A DNA stretch of 64,000 bases from Clavibacter michiganensis subsp. insidiosus (GTDB lineage Bacteria > Actinomycetota > Actinomycetes > Actinomycetales > Microbacteriaceae): positions 930,001-994,000 of the forward strand of contig NZ_MZMO01000001.1 of NCBI RefSeq assembly GCF_002240565.1. The letters are read 5' to 3'. The position numbers and the translations under genes were made by a program. Position 1 is the stretch's first letter. Each line of letters starts with the position of its first letter. The notes below the pieces were generated by a model that saw only the letters and a program-made list of their open reading frames with translations, was not told where the DNA came from and searched no databases. Positions 47,383 to 55,623 of the stretch are shown one piece after another.

Positions 47383-48138
47383 GTGACCCACGTCCCCCCG
47401 CGGGACGGCAGCCCGGCGACGACATCGAGCAGCGCGGTCGTCCGCGGCATCTGGCATCCCGCGCTCGGCTTCATCCCGTACCGGGTGATGCGACGACGGC
47501 TGAAGGACGCGCCGTTCCCCGAGGGCGCGTCCGAGGGCTCCCTGCCGGGGCGCCGGCCCGTCCTCGTGACGATCATCGGGGAAGCCACCGCGATCGGCTA
47601 CCAGACCCTCACCCCGGACCTGTCCCTCGGCGCCCAGCTCGCCCGTCGCCTCGACCGGGACAGCGACAGGGGCGTGGAGTGGCGGGCCCTCACCACGCCG
47701 CACTACACGATCCGCACGGCGCAGAGGCTGTTCCGCGCCAACCCCCAGCTGATCCTCGCGGACGTCGTCGTGGTGCTGCTCGGGATCGGGGACTCCCTCC
47801 GCTTCACCCCGCCGTGGGCATGGCGCAAGCACCTGCGGATCCTGCTCGCGGACCTCCGTGCGCACCTCGCCGACTCCGCCGTCATCCTCGTCGCGGAGGT
47901 GCCGCCGCTGGAGCGCTCCTCCGAGGCCTCCGCCCGCATGGCGCGACGGATCGGCGAGCACTTCCGTCTGCTGAACGAGGAGACGCGCTCGGTCGTCGGC
48001 GACTTCCGCAACACGGTGAGCGTCCCGTTCCCCACGGCGATGGTGCACGAGCTCGTCAGCCCCGACGGGCACGACATCCTCTACGGACGGGTCTACCGCG
48101 CGTGGGCGGCGGCCATGGCCGAGCACCTCGGCAGGTGA
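47383..48138 (+). CDS. SGNH-like protein lacking the nucleophile, second copy
   Basis: The 251-residue protein shares its layout with the one at 24317: VLVTIIGEATAIGY in the place of block I, GVEWRALTT, VVVLLGIGDSL, the VILVAEVPPLER strand and a late HD pair (SPDGHDILYG). The catalytic Ser position of GDS is Ala (GEA), so no ordinary SGNH esterase can be assumed. The start is GTG at 47383. The two proteins look like distant paralogues with conserved but altered active-site regions. Confidence 0.65.
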   Translation: MTHVPPRDGSPATTSSSAVVRGIWHPALGFIPYRVMRRRLKDAPFPEGASEGSLPGRRPVLVTIIGEATAIGYQTLTPDLSLGAQLARRLDRDSDRGVEWRALTTPHYTIRTAQRLFRANPQLILADVVVVLLGIGDSLRFTPPWAWRKHLRILLADLRAHLADSAVILVAEVPPLERSSEASARMARRIGEHFRLLNEETRSVVGDFRNTVSVPFPTAMVHELVSPDGHDILYGRVYRAWAAAMAEHLGR

Positions 48139-48181
48139 TGCGGGCGCGCCGAGCCCGCCTCGCGCCGATGCGCACGCGAGG

Positions 48182-48734
48182 ATGCGGATCTCCCATCGGG
48201 TCATGTACGGGTCGTCCTGGGCGGACACCGACCACGACGGATGCGACCAGCGGAACGAGGCACTGGCCCGCGACCTCACGGCGGTCATATGCGCGAATGC
48301 GGATCCCGGCTGCACCGTGGCCACGGGGCGCCTGGCCGACGTCCACACGGGCCGGTATCGACTTCACCCGGGGGAATGCGACGAACGCGGCCGTGCAGGT
48401 CCACCAACTCGTGCCCGTCGGCTGGGCGTGGTGGCACGGCGCGGCCGTCTGGACCGGGGAGCGCCGTGAGCAGCTCGCGACCGACTTCATCGACCTGCAG
48501 GACGTCGACGGCCTCATCGACGAGCCCGAGTCCGACCAAGGTCCCGCGACGTGGATCCCGCCGGCCCCCGGCTACGACTGCCTCTACGTGACCCGGTTCG
48601 CGTACGTTCTCAGCACGTACGAGCTCGCGATCGACGACGCTGACCGGGTCGCGATCGACCGCACCCTCCGCTCCTGCAGCCGAGCCCCGAGCTCGGCCCC
48701 GGCCCGTCTCCGCCTCACGGCCGGGGGCACGTGA
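48182..48734 (+). pseudogene. Frameshifted HNH endonuclease (DUF1524-like)
   Basis: Two frames together spell the actinobacterial HNH/DUF1524 protein. Frame 1 (48182 to about 48352) gives SSWADTDHDGCDQRNEALARDL and CTVATGRLADVHTG. A second frame from about 48354 gives IDFTRGNATNAAVQVHQLVPVGWAWWHGA and a C-terminal part ending at 48734. The shift falls at about 48350-48358. The catalytic segment, usually VDHVV, reads VHQLV, so the His is lost or displaced, and the N-terminal region expected before the first motif is missing. The gene is clearly dead, unless a sequencing error explains the shift. Confidence 0.75.
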
Positions 48735-49035
48735 TGTCCGCGCGAGCACAGGGCTCATGAGCGCACCCGCGGCTCCGCACGATGACAAGTGCCGACCTCG
48801 TCCCGATGACGCGTCTCGAGTGCACGCTGCCGGGGCACCTCTCCGGTCCGGATCCGGGGCGATCGCAGAGCCGTACGTCTGGCTGTGATGCCGAACGAGG
48901 CTCGATCAATTAGACTCCCGCAAGCAAACTGGTCATGAACTGGCCATTACGCGACCTCGGAGCGTTCTGCGCCGGCCGCTGATAGACATTCAGACAGCAA
49001 GGGACGGGGGCGGCATCATTCGATCCGCGCAGGCG
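48735..49035. other. Intergenic region at the left edge of the low-GC island
   Basis: No gene is supported in these 301 bases. Base composition changes sharply from about 48890, with AT-rich sequence (CAATTAGACT at 48906-48915) that may hold the promoter of the next gene. No att-like repeat or tRNA is visible. Confidence 0.5.
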
Positions 49036-50517
49036 ATGCCGAACCTCAGTCTCATCATGCGCCGTGTGCGAAGAAGCGATGCTGGCATGTCCGCCGCGAT
49101 ATTTGTTGTGGCGTTCATCGTGCTGTATCTCGGAAGCTGGTGGCCGTCCTACTGGAGTGACGAAGCGGCGACGGTTGCCGCAAGCGGCCTACCCTCGCAG
49201 CACCTGAATGAACTGACCGCTCACAAAGATGCCGTCCATCACGTGTACTACATCATCGTCCAGGCATGGGGCGCCGTATTCGGCTTCAGCGAAGCTGCCA
49301 CGAGAGGCCTCTCTGTCATTGCGGCGGCGGCGGGGGCGGCCGGCCTGGCCGCCATCGGTGGAACGCTGAATGGCCGGGCCTTCGGTGTGACGGCGGCGTC
49401 GCTCTTCGTGGCGATGCCTCGCACTACTTGGATGGCAGTGGAAGCGCGCTCATTCGCCTTGAGTGCCGCGGCGGCGATCTTCGCGACACTGGCTCTTCTC
49501 ATCGCCGCGAGATCGGGCAGGGTCGCCTGGTGGATCGTATACGCTGCCACTTCGCTTGTCGCGGTGTACGTGTTCATGTACGCGCTGCTATTGCTGCCCG
49601 TCCATGGGATATACATCCTGGTGCAGCAACGAGCGCGGGTTCGCGCGTTCGCCGCCGCCTTTGTCGCCATCGTCGCCTTGGCGATTCCGCTTGTGGTTCG
49701 TGTAGAAGCTCAGAAGAGTCAGATATCGTGGCTCTCGGAGCAGGCCAATGTCTCCATCTGGTCGGTGCTCGTGGAGCCGTATTTCGAGTCCTCGTGGCTC
49801 GTGGCAAGCCTCTTCATCTTGGGATTCACATTCGCACTCATCTCCGCGATGCGCGTCAGCGGTTGGCGAGCGGCGCTCCCCGTGGGTCGCTCGCCAGAGA
49901 TGTTCCTGGGGCTACTCTGGGCGGTAGTGCCTCTTCTTGCGCTGGTCATCGCCGATGCCGTAGCGGGCCCGCTGTATCTCGCACGATATCTCAGCTTCTG
50001 TGTGCCAGGGGTGGCCCTCATCGCAGCCGGTCTGGTCATTCGAATGACGCGGCGGCGGACGCGCGCCCTTCTCGTCGCCTTGGTGATCGTCAGCGCGATT
50101 CCCACGTACGCCTCTCAGAGGGCGAGCTTCAGTAAGAATGGCGGTAGTGATCTGCGTGAAGTAGCCACGTACTTGAGCGCCGAGACCGAAGCGGGAGACG
50201 CCATTTACTTTGATTCGCGAGGGCCGGTCACTTTGAGACCCAGGCTCGCGAAGCTCGCTTACCCCGACGCTTTTGAAGACCTGGATGACGTGGCTCTACG
50301 CGTGCCGTTCTACGAGACCGGTAGCTTCACGGACAAGACGGCACCGCTCGCCGAACTGGGAGACGATCTCGCGGCTGTCGATCGGCTGTGGGTCGCCAGC
50401 AGGCGAGGGGTGGGACTGGGCGCCGTTGACCCCGACGGCGTCCTCGAGCGTGCGGGGCTCAAGGTGTCATGTGTCCGGGACTTCAACCGCACGCAAGTCA
50501 CCCTCCTGACGCGCTGA
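49036..50517 (+). CDS. Membrane glycosyltransferase (GT39/ArnT-like)
   Basis: The 493-residue protein has about ten membrane spans and the first-loop acidic motif YWSDEAATV that is typical of polyprenyl-phosphate-sugar-dependent GT-C enzymes such as ArnT and PMT. A conserved HHVYYIIVQAWGAVFG segment follows, and a soluble tail of about 120 residues ends the protein. It would transfer a lipid-linked sugar on the outer face of the membrane. The gene has about 57 % GC in sampled lines against about 73 % around it, which marks it as acquired. The start is uncertain: Met at 49036, 49057 or 49087. Confidence 0.8.
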   Translation: MPNLSLIMRRVRRSDAGMSAAIFVVAFIVLYLGSWWPSYWSDEAATVAASGLPSQHLNELTAHKDAVHHVYYIIVQAWGAVFGFSEAATRGLSVIAAAAGAAGLAAIGGTLNGRAFGVTAASLFVAMPRTTWMAVEARSFALSAAAAIFATLALLIAARSGRVAWWIVYAATSLVAVYVFMYALLLLPVHGIYILVQQRARVRAFAAAFVAIVALAIPLVVRVEAQKSQISWLSEQANVSIWSVLVEPYFESSWLVASLFILGFTFALISAMRVSGWRAALPVGRSPEMFLGLLWAVVPLLALVIADAVAGPLYLARYLSFCVPGVALIAAGLVIRMTRRRTRALLVALVIVSAIPTYASQRASFSKNGGSDLREVATYLSAETEAGDAIYFDSRGPVTLRPRLAKLAYPDAFEDLDDVALRVPFYETGSFTDKTAPLAELGDDLAAVDRLWVASRRGVGLGAVDPDGVLERAGLKVSCVRDFNRTQVTLLTR

Positions 50518-50549
50518 CGTTCGGCGAACGAGTGAGCGTGAGAGGGATC

Positions 50550-51436
50550 TCACCATGGCTGGGAGGCAGCCTGCGCTGCGCGCGTGACGATGCCTGCCGC
50601 GGCGCGCAGCCGATCGGCGTTGTCGGTGATCCACCTGTACTGGTCCGAGAAGAACGCGTCCAGGGTCGCATCGCCCAAGTCGACCTCGTCCTGGCACGCG
50701 GCGTCTTGACTGGCGAGCTCGGCTTCCTCCGCCGCCGGAGGAGCACCGGGTGCACGGTACGCCCCGAAGGCCTTCTCTGCCACCGCGGAGGCCGTCACGC
50801 CAGTGACGGCGTATCCGGCGGACCGCATGCAGGAGCTCATGGCATCGGCCTTCGACTCGAGAGCCGGGCCGAGGGACGGGCTCGTCGAGGCCAGGATGAG
50901 CACGTCGTTCTGAATAGCCTCGACTTCCAATGCGTTGGCAACGAGCCATATGCGCTTGCGGCCGCGTCTGCCTCACAGCCCGTCTTGCCCTTCGAAAGGG
51001 TCGCGCCATTGGCCAATTCCACGGACGCGGTGTCGGTCTGGTCACCAAGGCGCGCAGCGTCATAGGCGCTCTGATCCGCGGGCGACAGTCCGTCTCGTAG
51101 AGAGTCGACTTCGGATGTGACGTTTCGATCGATCGTCGTCGAGTAGCCAATCGCGGCCGCCTCTTGGGGTGAGGCGAAGAAGTCGACGAGGCCAAGCATG
51201 TTCTCCGTACGTGATACGGGGGACGTTACCGTTTCGGGCACTGGGAATCCCTTGTCCCTCACGCATTCATCTGCCAACTGACGAATTCTGTTGCTGATGG
51301 CCGACTGAGGGGTCGAGGCCATCGCCGTCACTTGTCGCATCTCATCGGAAACGGATGGACCCGCAACCGATGAACACGCGGAGAGCGTAAGAAGCATCAA
51401 GGGTGCGCTCATCAGCAGCACGGCACGATTCGGCAT
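50550..51436 (-). pseudogene. Lipoprotein gene broken by a frameshift
   Basis: The first frame starts at ATG 51436 with a clear lipoprotein signal (MPNRAVLLMSAPLMLLTLSAC, lipobox LSAC) and runs through TMASTPQS-like sequence to CEADAAASAYGS. A second frame continues as LVANALEVEAIQNDVLILAS and ends at 50550 with CMRSAGYAVTG and DEVDLGDA segments. Joining them at about 50948-50955 restores one protein of roughly 295 residues. A one-base loss explains the break. The family is unknown to me; paired Cys suggest a secreted helical domain. It lies in the low-GC island. Confidence 0.7.
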
Positions 51437-51463
51437 CTTCGAGTCCTCGCTTGAGTAAAGGGA

Positions 51464-51502
51464 ACGTGCCCTGAGCGCCACTCGAGGGCGTTCAGGGCAC
51501 GT
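51464..51502 (-). terminator. Terminator of the inhibitor-like gene
   Basis: A 16-bp stem (ACGTGCCCTGAGCGCC with GGCGTTCAGGGCACGT, one G-T wobble) closes a seven-base loop, 20 bases after the stop of the 51522-51902 gene on the minus strand. A T-rich stretch (TTCCCTTTACT) follows in the direction of transcription. Confidence 0.85.
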
Positions 51503-51521
51503 CGTACCGGCTGAGGGCGGA

Positions 51522-51902
51522 TCAGGTGGTGCAGCCACCCGCGGTGCCGACCCAGAAGAAGTCCGTCTTGTCGTTGTTGGGGCTCAGGTCGGAGATGGCG
51601 CCGCCGGCCTGGATGCGGCTGAGGATCTGGTTCTGCCCTGCACCGAGCGAGTTGACGGCGCAGTAGCCGCGCGTGGTGTTGTTCCGCGCGGAGGCCACGC
51701 GGTTGTCGGCGACGTCGACGGTGCCGTTGCCGGTGTACGTGCTGGAGACCAGGAGGTCGCCACCCTCGCTGCGTCCGTCGAACGCGCAGAACGTGGACGC
51801 CTTGCAGGCGGCGTTGGCCGGCGCAGCGGCGACGATGCCGCCGCCGACCAGGGTCGCGGCGAGCGTTGCAGCACCCGCGATTCGCTTCAGGTTCATCTTC
51901 AT
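51522..51902 (-). CDS. Secreted peptidase-inhibitor (I36-like) protein
   Basis: The 126-residue protein has a signal peptide ending near APANA and a mature part of about 93 residues. This starts CKASTFCAFDGRSEGGDLL and contains VADNRVASARNNT, the pattern of the actinobacterial peptidase inhibitor I36 family (SMPI-like, beta/gamma-crystallin fold). Four Cys can form two disulfides. A ribosome site AGGAC lies upstream of ATG 51902. It would be exported and could block proteases of hosts or competitors. It has a strong terminator of its own and lies in the low-GC island. Confidence 0.8.
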   Translation of the reverse strand: MKMNLKRIAGAATLAATLVGGGIVAAAPANAACKASTFCAFDGRSEGGDLLVSSTYTGNGTVDVADNRVASARNNTTRGYCAVNSLGAGQNQILSRIQAGGAISDLSPNNDKTDFFWVGTAGGCTT

Positions 51903-51997
51903 GATTAGTCCTGTCTTCTGTGGCGCAGACGTTGGTATCTGCGACCTGGGCCGAGCGTACTGGGCCGATTCTCAGGCTCAAGTCGTCCGATCTGACG

Positions 51998-52026
51998 ACT
52001 AGCGCTACCCGTGAAGTGGCGCTAGT
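51998..52026. other. Inverted repeat upstream of the inhibitor gene
   Basis: ACTAGCGC and GCGCTAGT form a perfect 8-bp inverted repeat with a 13-base loop, about 100 bases upstream of the inhibitor start. A second small hairpin (CGCCCC/GGGGCG) lies at 52060-52078. They may be operators, or terminators of the broken small gene at 52129; neither is followed by T residues. Confidence 0.4.
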
Positions 52027-52128
52027 TTGTCGCGCCCGCACGTGCACGCCACTCAATTTCGCCCCAAGAACTGGGGCGCGGGCGGATCGGCGTGGTGTGT
52101 TAGAAACAGAGTGTCCAAAACGGGAGCA

Positions 52129-52446
52129 TCACGTGCGCCGTTTGCTCGTGCGCGCCACGTATGCGTCAATTTCTGGGCCGTGCTGAATCATCCAGGCCAC
52201 GGCGGAGTTCAGGGACCATTCGCGCCGTATCCAGATTCTTTGGCCTTGTTCGTTTCGAGCATCCGCGTAGACCCCGAAGGTGAACGGATCGCCGAGCTCC
52301 GCACGGTGCCGCATCACCTACCCGAGGACAGGTCGGTCCTCGACTTGCACGCGCCAGTAGCCGCCCTCGATGCGCGCCCACGGGGGTCGTCCTGTGCTGC
52401 GAACGAGGCTGTCGATGCCGTCGAGCTCGCTCTTGACCTCGCTCAC
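52129..52446 (-). pseudogene. Small gene interrupted by an in-frame amber codon
   Basis: A GTG at 52446 is preceded by an excellent ribosome site (GAAGGAG, six bases away) and opens a 42-codon frame ending in TAG at 52318-52320. The same frame continues directly behind the stop for 62 more codons (GTG-ATG, then RHRAELGDPFTFGVYADARN and RREWSLNSAVAWMIQHGPEI) to TGA at 52129. Read through, it gives one protein of about 105 residues with consistent composition. It is either a nonsense-mutated gene or two coupled short proteins. I do not recognise the family. Confidence 0.5.
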
Positions 52447-52595
52447 CGCTGGTCTCCTTCGAGCTGAAAGCAGAACGCGGTCCGACAGGTCGTCGATCCT
52501 CCTGCCATGGCGTGGCCTGGCCTGGCGTGGCATGGCCCGAACGTGGAGCATGGGGCGTGCGGCGCCGGAGTTCGGGACCGACCAAAGCGTCGCCG

Positions 52596-53240
52596 CTACT
52601 GGAAGACGACCACCGGCGAGCCCGCGTCGCGCGCCACGACCACGCTGATCGCGTCGGCCGACGCGGCCGGGACGCTGAAGACGTAGTCGCCCGTCGCGGA
52701 GGCGCCCGGTGCGAGCGAGCCGCGGATCACGGTGTCGGAGTCGGCGGGCGTCGCGGGCGTCCGGTCGGCGCCGTAGAAGACGTTGACGGCCACGGAGTCG
52801 ACCGCGACGGCCTCCCCCGTGACGTTCACGAGCTCGAGGCGCACGTCGACCGCGTCGCCGCTGAGCTCGCCCACGCGGCCGCCGTCGGTGCTGGTCGGCG
52901 TGACGGAGACGATGCGCGCCTGGATCGAGCCGGGGAACGTCGCGGTCTCGTCGAGGCCGACGGTGGTCGCGACCTCCTGGCCGAGGGCCGCGGTGTCGCC
53001 GTCGGGGAGCGGGGCCGGGGCCTCGGTGTCGCCGGGGGCGGGGGCGAGGTCCGCCCAGTCCTTCGTGTCGGCGGCGGCCGCGGGGGAGTCCGATCCGGAT
53101 CCGTTCACCACGACCGTGCCGACGACCGCCGCGACGGCGAGGACGGAGGCGGCGCCGATCACGGCGACGGTGGTGCGGCGGCTGCGGCGACGCTCGCGTC
53201 GGGGACGCAGGTCGGACGGGGTGCTCTCGGGTGCGGGCAT
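52596..53240 (-). CDS. Membrane-anchored Ig-like protein
   Basis: The 214-residue protein has a basic head (RPRRERRRSRRTT), one membrane span (VAVIGAASVLAVAAVVGTVVV) and an outer region. The distal part resembles the DUF4352/telokin-like beta-sandwich (VDVRLELVNVTGEAVAVDS ... IRGSLAPGASATGDYVF). The span is most likely a signal anchor. Function is unknown. GC content is back to the normal high level, so the island ends just downstream of this gene, near 52590. Confidence 0.7.
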   Translation of the reverse strand: MPAPESTPSDLRPRRERRRSRRTTVAVIGAASVLAVAAVVGTVVVNGSGSDSPAAAADTKDWADLAPAPGDTEAPAPLPDGDTAALGQEVATTVGLDETATFPGSIQARIVSVTPTSTDGGRVGELSGDAVDVRLELVNVTGEAVAVDSVAVNVFYGADRTPATPADSDTVIRGSLAPGASATGDYVFSVPAASADAISVVVARDAGSPVVVFQ

Positions 53241-53450
53241 GGCCTTCTTCGCTCGTCGGGTACGGCGGAAGACGGGCCCGACGACCAGGGCGGGTCGGCG
53301 GCGCGGTGCGGGCGGGCGATGGGTGGTCGCCAGGCGCAGGATTCCGGGTCTTCTGCCCTCGCATCGTACGTCCGCGGGCGCGCGCCGGCGAGCCCCCCGT
53401 CCAGGGGAGCCCGGTCCGCGTAGCGCCCGGGAGGCGGCGGCGGATCCGCG

Positions 53451-55454
53451 TCAGTCGCGCCGCGCGTACTCCTGGTACGACCAGCCGAACGCGCCCGCGA
53501 CCATCCCGGCCCCGCGCGCGAGCGTGCGGGTGCCCTTGGCGCGGTGCGCGACGCTGCCCGTGGCCGCGCCCACCGCGATCCGGCCGGTGCCGCCGAGCGC
53601 GCGCACGAGGCCGCGCGCGGTGGCCTCCGCGCGGATCCGCGTTCGGGCGGCGGGCGACGACGGCGCGAGCGCCACCGAGGTCAGGCTCCACGAGTTGCCG
53701 CTGCTGAATGCGCGCAGCACGACCCAGCGGCGCGTGGTGCGGGCGCGCGGCACGACGTCGACGACGCCCGCCTCGGCGCACCAGGTGAGGAGCCCGCCGG
53801 AGGCGACGAGCTGGCGCGTGAAGAGGGTGTCCTCGCCGCCCTGCGTGCCGAGGTCCACGTCGAAGCGGAGGCCCGCGGCGCGCACGGCCCGGAGGTCGAG
53901 CAGGAGGTTGTTGGTCGCGGCGACCTCGAGGCGCGTGCCGGTCGCGGGGCGGCGGCGCACGAAGAACCCGCCCGCCCGCACCCACTCGTCGGGCTCGACC
54001 TCGTACTCGCTGCGCACCGGACCGGCGACGCCCGCGCTGCCCGTCGCCTGCCGCGCGCGGACGAGGGCGGCGAGCCAGCCCGGATCCGGCCGCTCGTCGT
54101 CGTCGAGGAACACCAGCAGGTCGTCGTCGCCGGCCGCGTCGAGCGCGCGGTTGCGGGCCGCGGAGATGCCGGGCGTCGGCTCGTGCACGTAGGCGATCGG
54201 GACGGGGGAGGCGGAGGCGGCGTCCTCGACCGCGGCGCCGGCGCCGCCCGCGGGGTCGTTGTCGACCACGACGATCCGCACCGCGCGGGGGAGCGCGGGG
54301 TCGGCCTCGGCGGCCTCGCGGAGGTCGGCCGCCTGCGCGGCGACGAGGGGGAGCACGGCGCGGATGTCGTCGGGCCGGCGGTAGGTGAGGATCGCGACGA
54401 CGAGCGAGGAGGCGGGCGCGGACGCCGCCGCGGCGGACGCGGACGGCGACGCGGACGCGGTCGCGGTCGCGGCCACGGGTCCGGATCCGGATCCGGCCCG
54501 AGCGGCCGTCGGCGCGGGCGACGGCACCGCGCGCCAGCCGCCGGAGAGCCGGTACCCGTCGACGATCCCGCGCACGGCCGCCGAGACGGGCGCGACCGGG
54601 TGCGCGAACTGCCGGCGCCCGCCCTGCAGCAGCACCTCGTACGCGATCACGGGCGTGAGCAGCCGCCACCGGCGGAGGGCCGCGGCGTCGAGGTGGCGCG
54701 CCCCGTAGAGGAGCCGGTTGCGGACGTTGTGGTAGTAGTACGTGCCCGACTTGGCCTGCCCCGCGCTCGCGTGGCCGGCGCTCTGCGTGCCGCCCTCGGC
54801 GTGCACGGCCACGGCCTCCTCCACGACGCTCAGGCGCCCGCCGGCCTCCACGACCTTGCGCGAGAGGTCCACGTCCTCCCAGTAGAGGAAGTAGTCGTCC
54901 GAGAAGCCGCCGACGCGGGTCCACAGCTCGTCGGTCACGAGCAGGCACGCGCCCGTCAGCCACGGTTCGACCGCGAGGCCGGGGTGCTGGGCGCGGCGGG
55001 CGGCGGAGCGGATCCGCCCGTCGGCGAGGTACAGGTCGGATCCGCGGAACCACGTGCTGCCGTCCGGCCGGAGGATGGTCGGGGCCGCGAGCGTGAGCGG
55101 ATCCGCCGCCACGACGCCCCGCAGCACGGCGAGCTGGTCGGGCGCGATGGTCGCGTCCGGGTTGAGCAGCAGGAACTCGCGCGCGCCCGCCGCGCGGGCC
55201 GCGTCGACGCCGATGTTCATGCCCGTGCCGAAGCCCGTGTTGCCGTCCGGGTAGACGCCGTGCACGCGCGTCGACGGGTGCGCCGCGAGCTCCCGCACGC
55301 GCTCCCGCTCCGCGTCGGTCGTGCGGTTGTCGACGACCACGAGGAGCGCGTCGTCGAGCCGCTCGATCAGCGGCAGCACGTTCTCCCGCACGAGGTCGGC
55401 GGATCCGTAGTTGACGACCACGACGGCGAGGAGGGCGGGGCGGGGCATGGGCAT
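53451..55454 (-). CDS. Two-domain GT2 glycosyltransferase
   Basis: The 667-residue protein joins two GT-A domains. Domain 1 (~5-330) starts ALLAVVVVNYGSADLVRENV and has the rhamnosyltransferase-like features NTGFGTGMNIG, LLNPDA and WEDVDLS. Domain 2 (~375-667) starts SLVVAILTYRRPDDI, with the metal-binding FLDDDERPD and GGEDTLFTRQL. A linker of about 40 Ala/Ser/Thr residues separates them. It may add two different sugars to the EPS unit. Starts at 55454 and 55448 are both possible. On the minus strand a possible TAGACT -10 lies at 55550-55555. Confidence 0.85.
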   Translation of the reverse strand: MPMPRPALLAVVVVNYGSADLVRENVLPLIERLDDALLVVVDNRTTDAERERVRELAAHPSTRVHGVYPDGNTGFGTGMNIGVDAARAAGAREFLLLNPDATIAPDQLAVLRGVVAADPLTLAAPTILRPDGSTWFRGSDLYLADGRIRSAARRAQHPGLAVEPWLTGACLLVTDELWTRVGGFSDDYFLYWEDVDLSRKVVEAGGRLSVVEEAVAVHAEGGTQSAGHASAGQAKSGTYYYHNVRNRLLYGARHLDAAALRRWRLLTPVIAYEVLLQGGRRQFAHPVAPVSAAVRGIVDGYRLSGGWRAVPSPAPTAARAGSGSGPVAATATASASPSASAAAASAPASSLVVAILTYRRPDDIRAVLPLVAAQAADLREAAEADPALPRAVRIVVVDNDPAGGAGAAVEDAASASPVPIAYVHEPTPGISAARNRALDAAGDDDLLVFLDDDERPDPGWLAALVRARQATGSAGVAGPVRSEYEVEPDEWVRAGGFFVRRRPATGTRLEVAATNNLLLDLRAVRAAGLRFDVDLGTQGGEDTLFTRQLVASGGLLTWCAEAGVVDVVPRARTTRRWVVLRAFSSGNSWSLTSVALAPSSPAARTRIRAEATARGLVRALGGTGRIAVGAATGSVAHRAKGTRTLARGAGMVAGAFGWSYQEYARRD

Positions 55455-55623
55455 CCGATCGATCGGGCGGGTGCGGCGGGTGCGGCGGGTGCCGCCGGGC
55501 AGGGGTCGCGCCGACGGGGCCGCCCTCGGGTGCGGGCGGGTGGTGGCATAGTCTATTTCCTCGACCGGTGACCCCGTGGTCGTGCCCGACGACCCGGCGC
55601 CGGTCATCCCGCTCAGGAGCGCC

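Noticed and set aside
48890..52590. Prophage or integrative element as the origin of the low-GC island
   Set aside because: No integrase, phage structural gene, tRNA or att-like border repeats are visible, so only transfer by an unknown route can be claimed.
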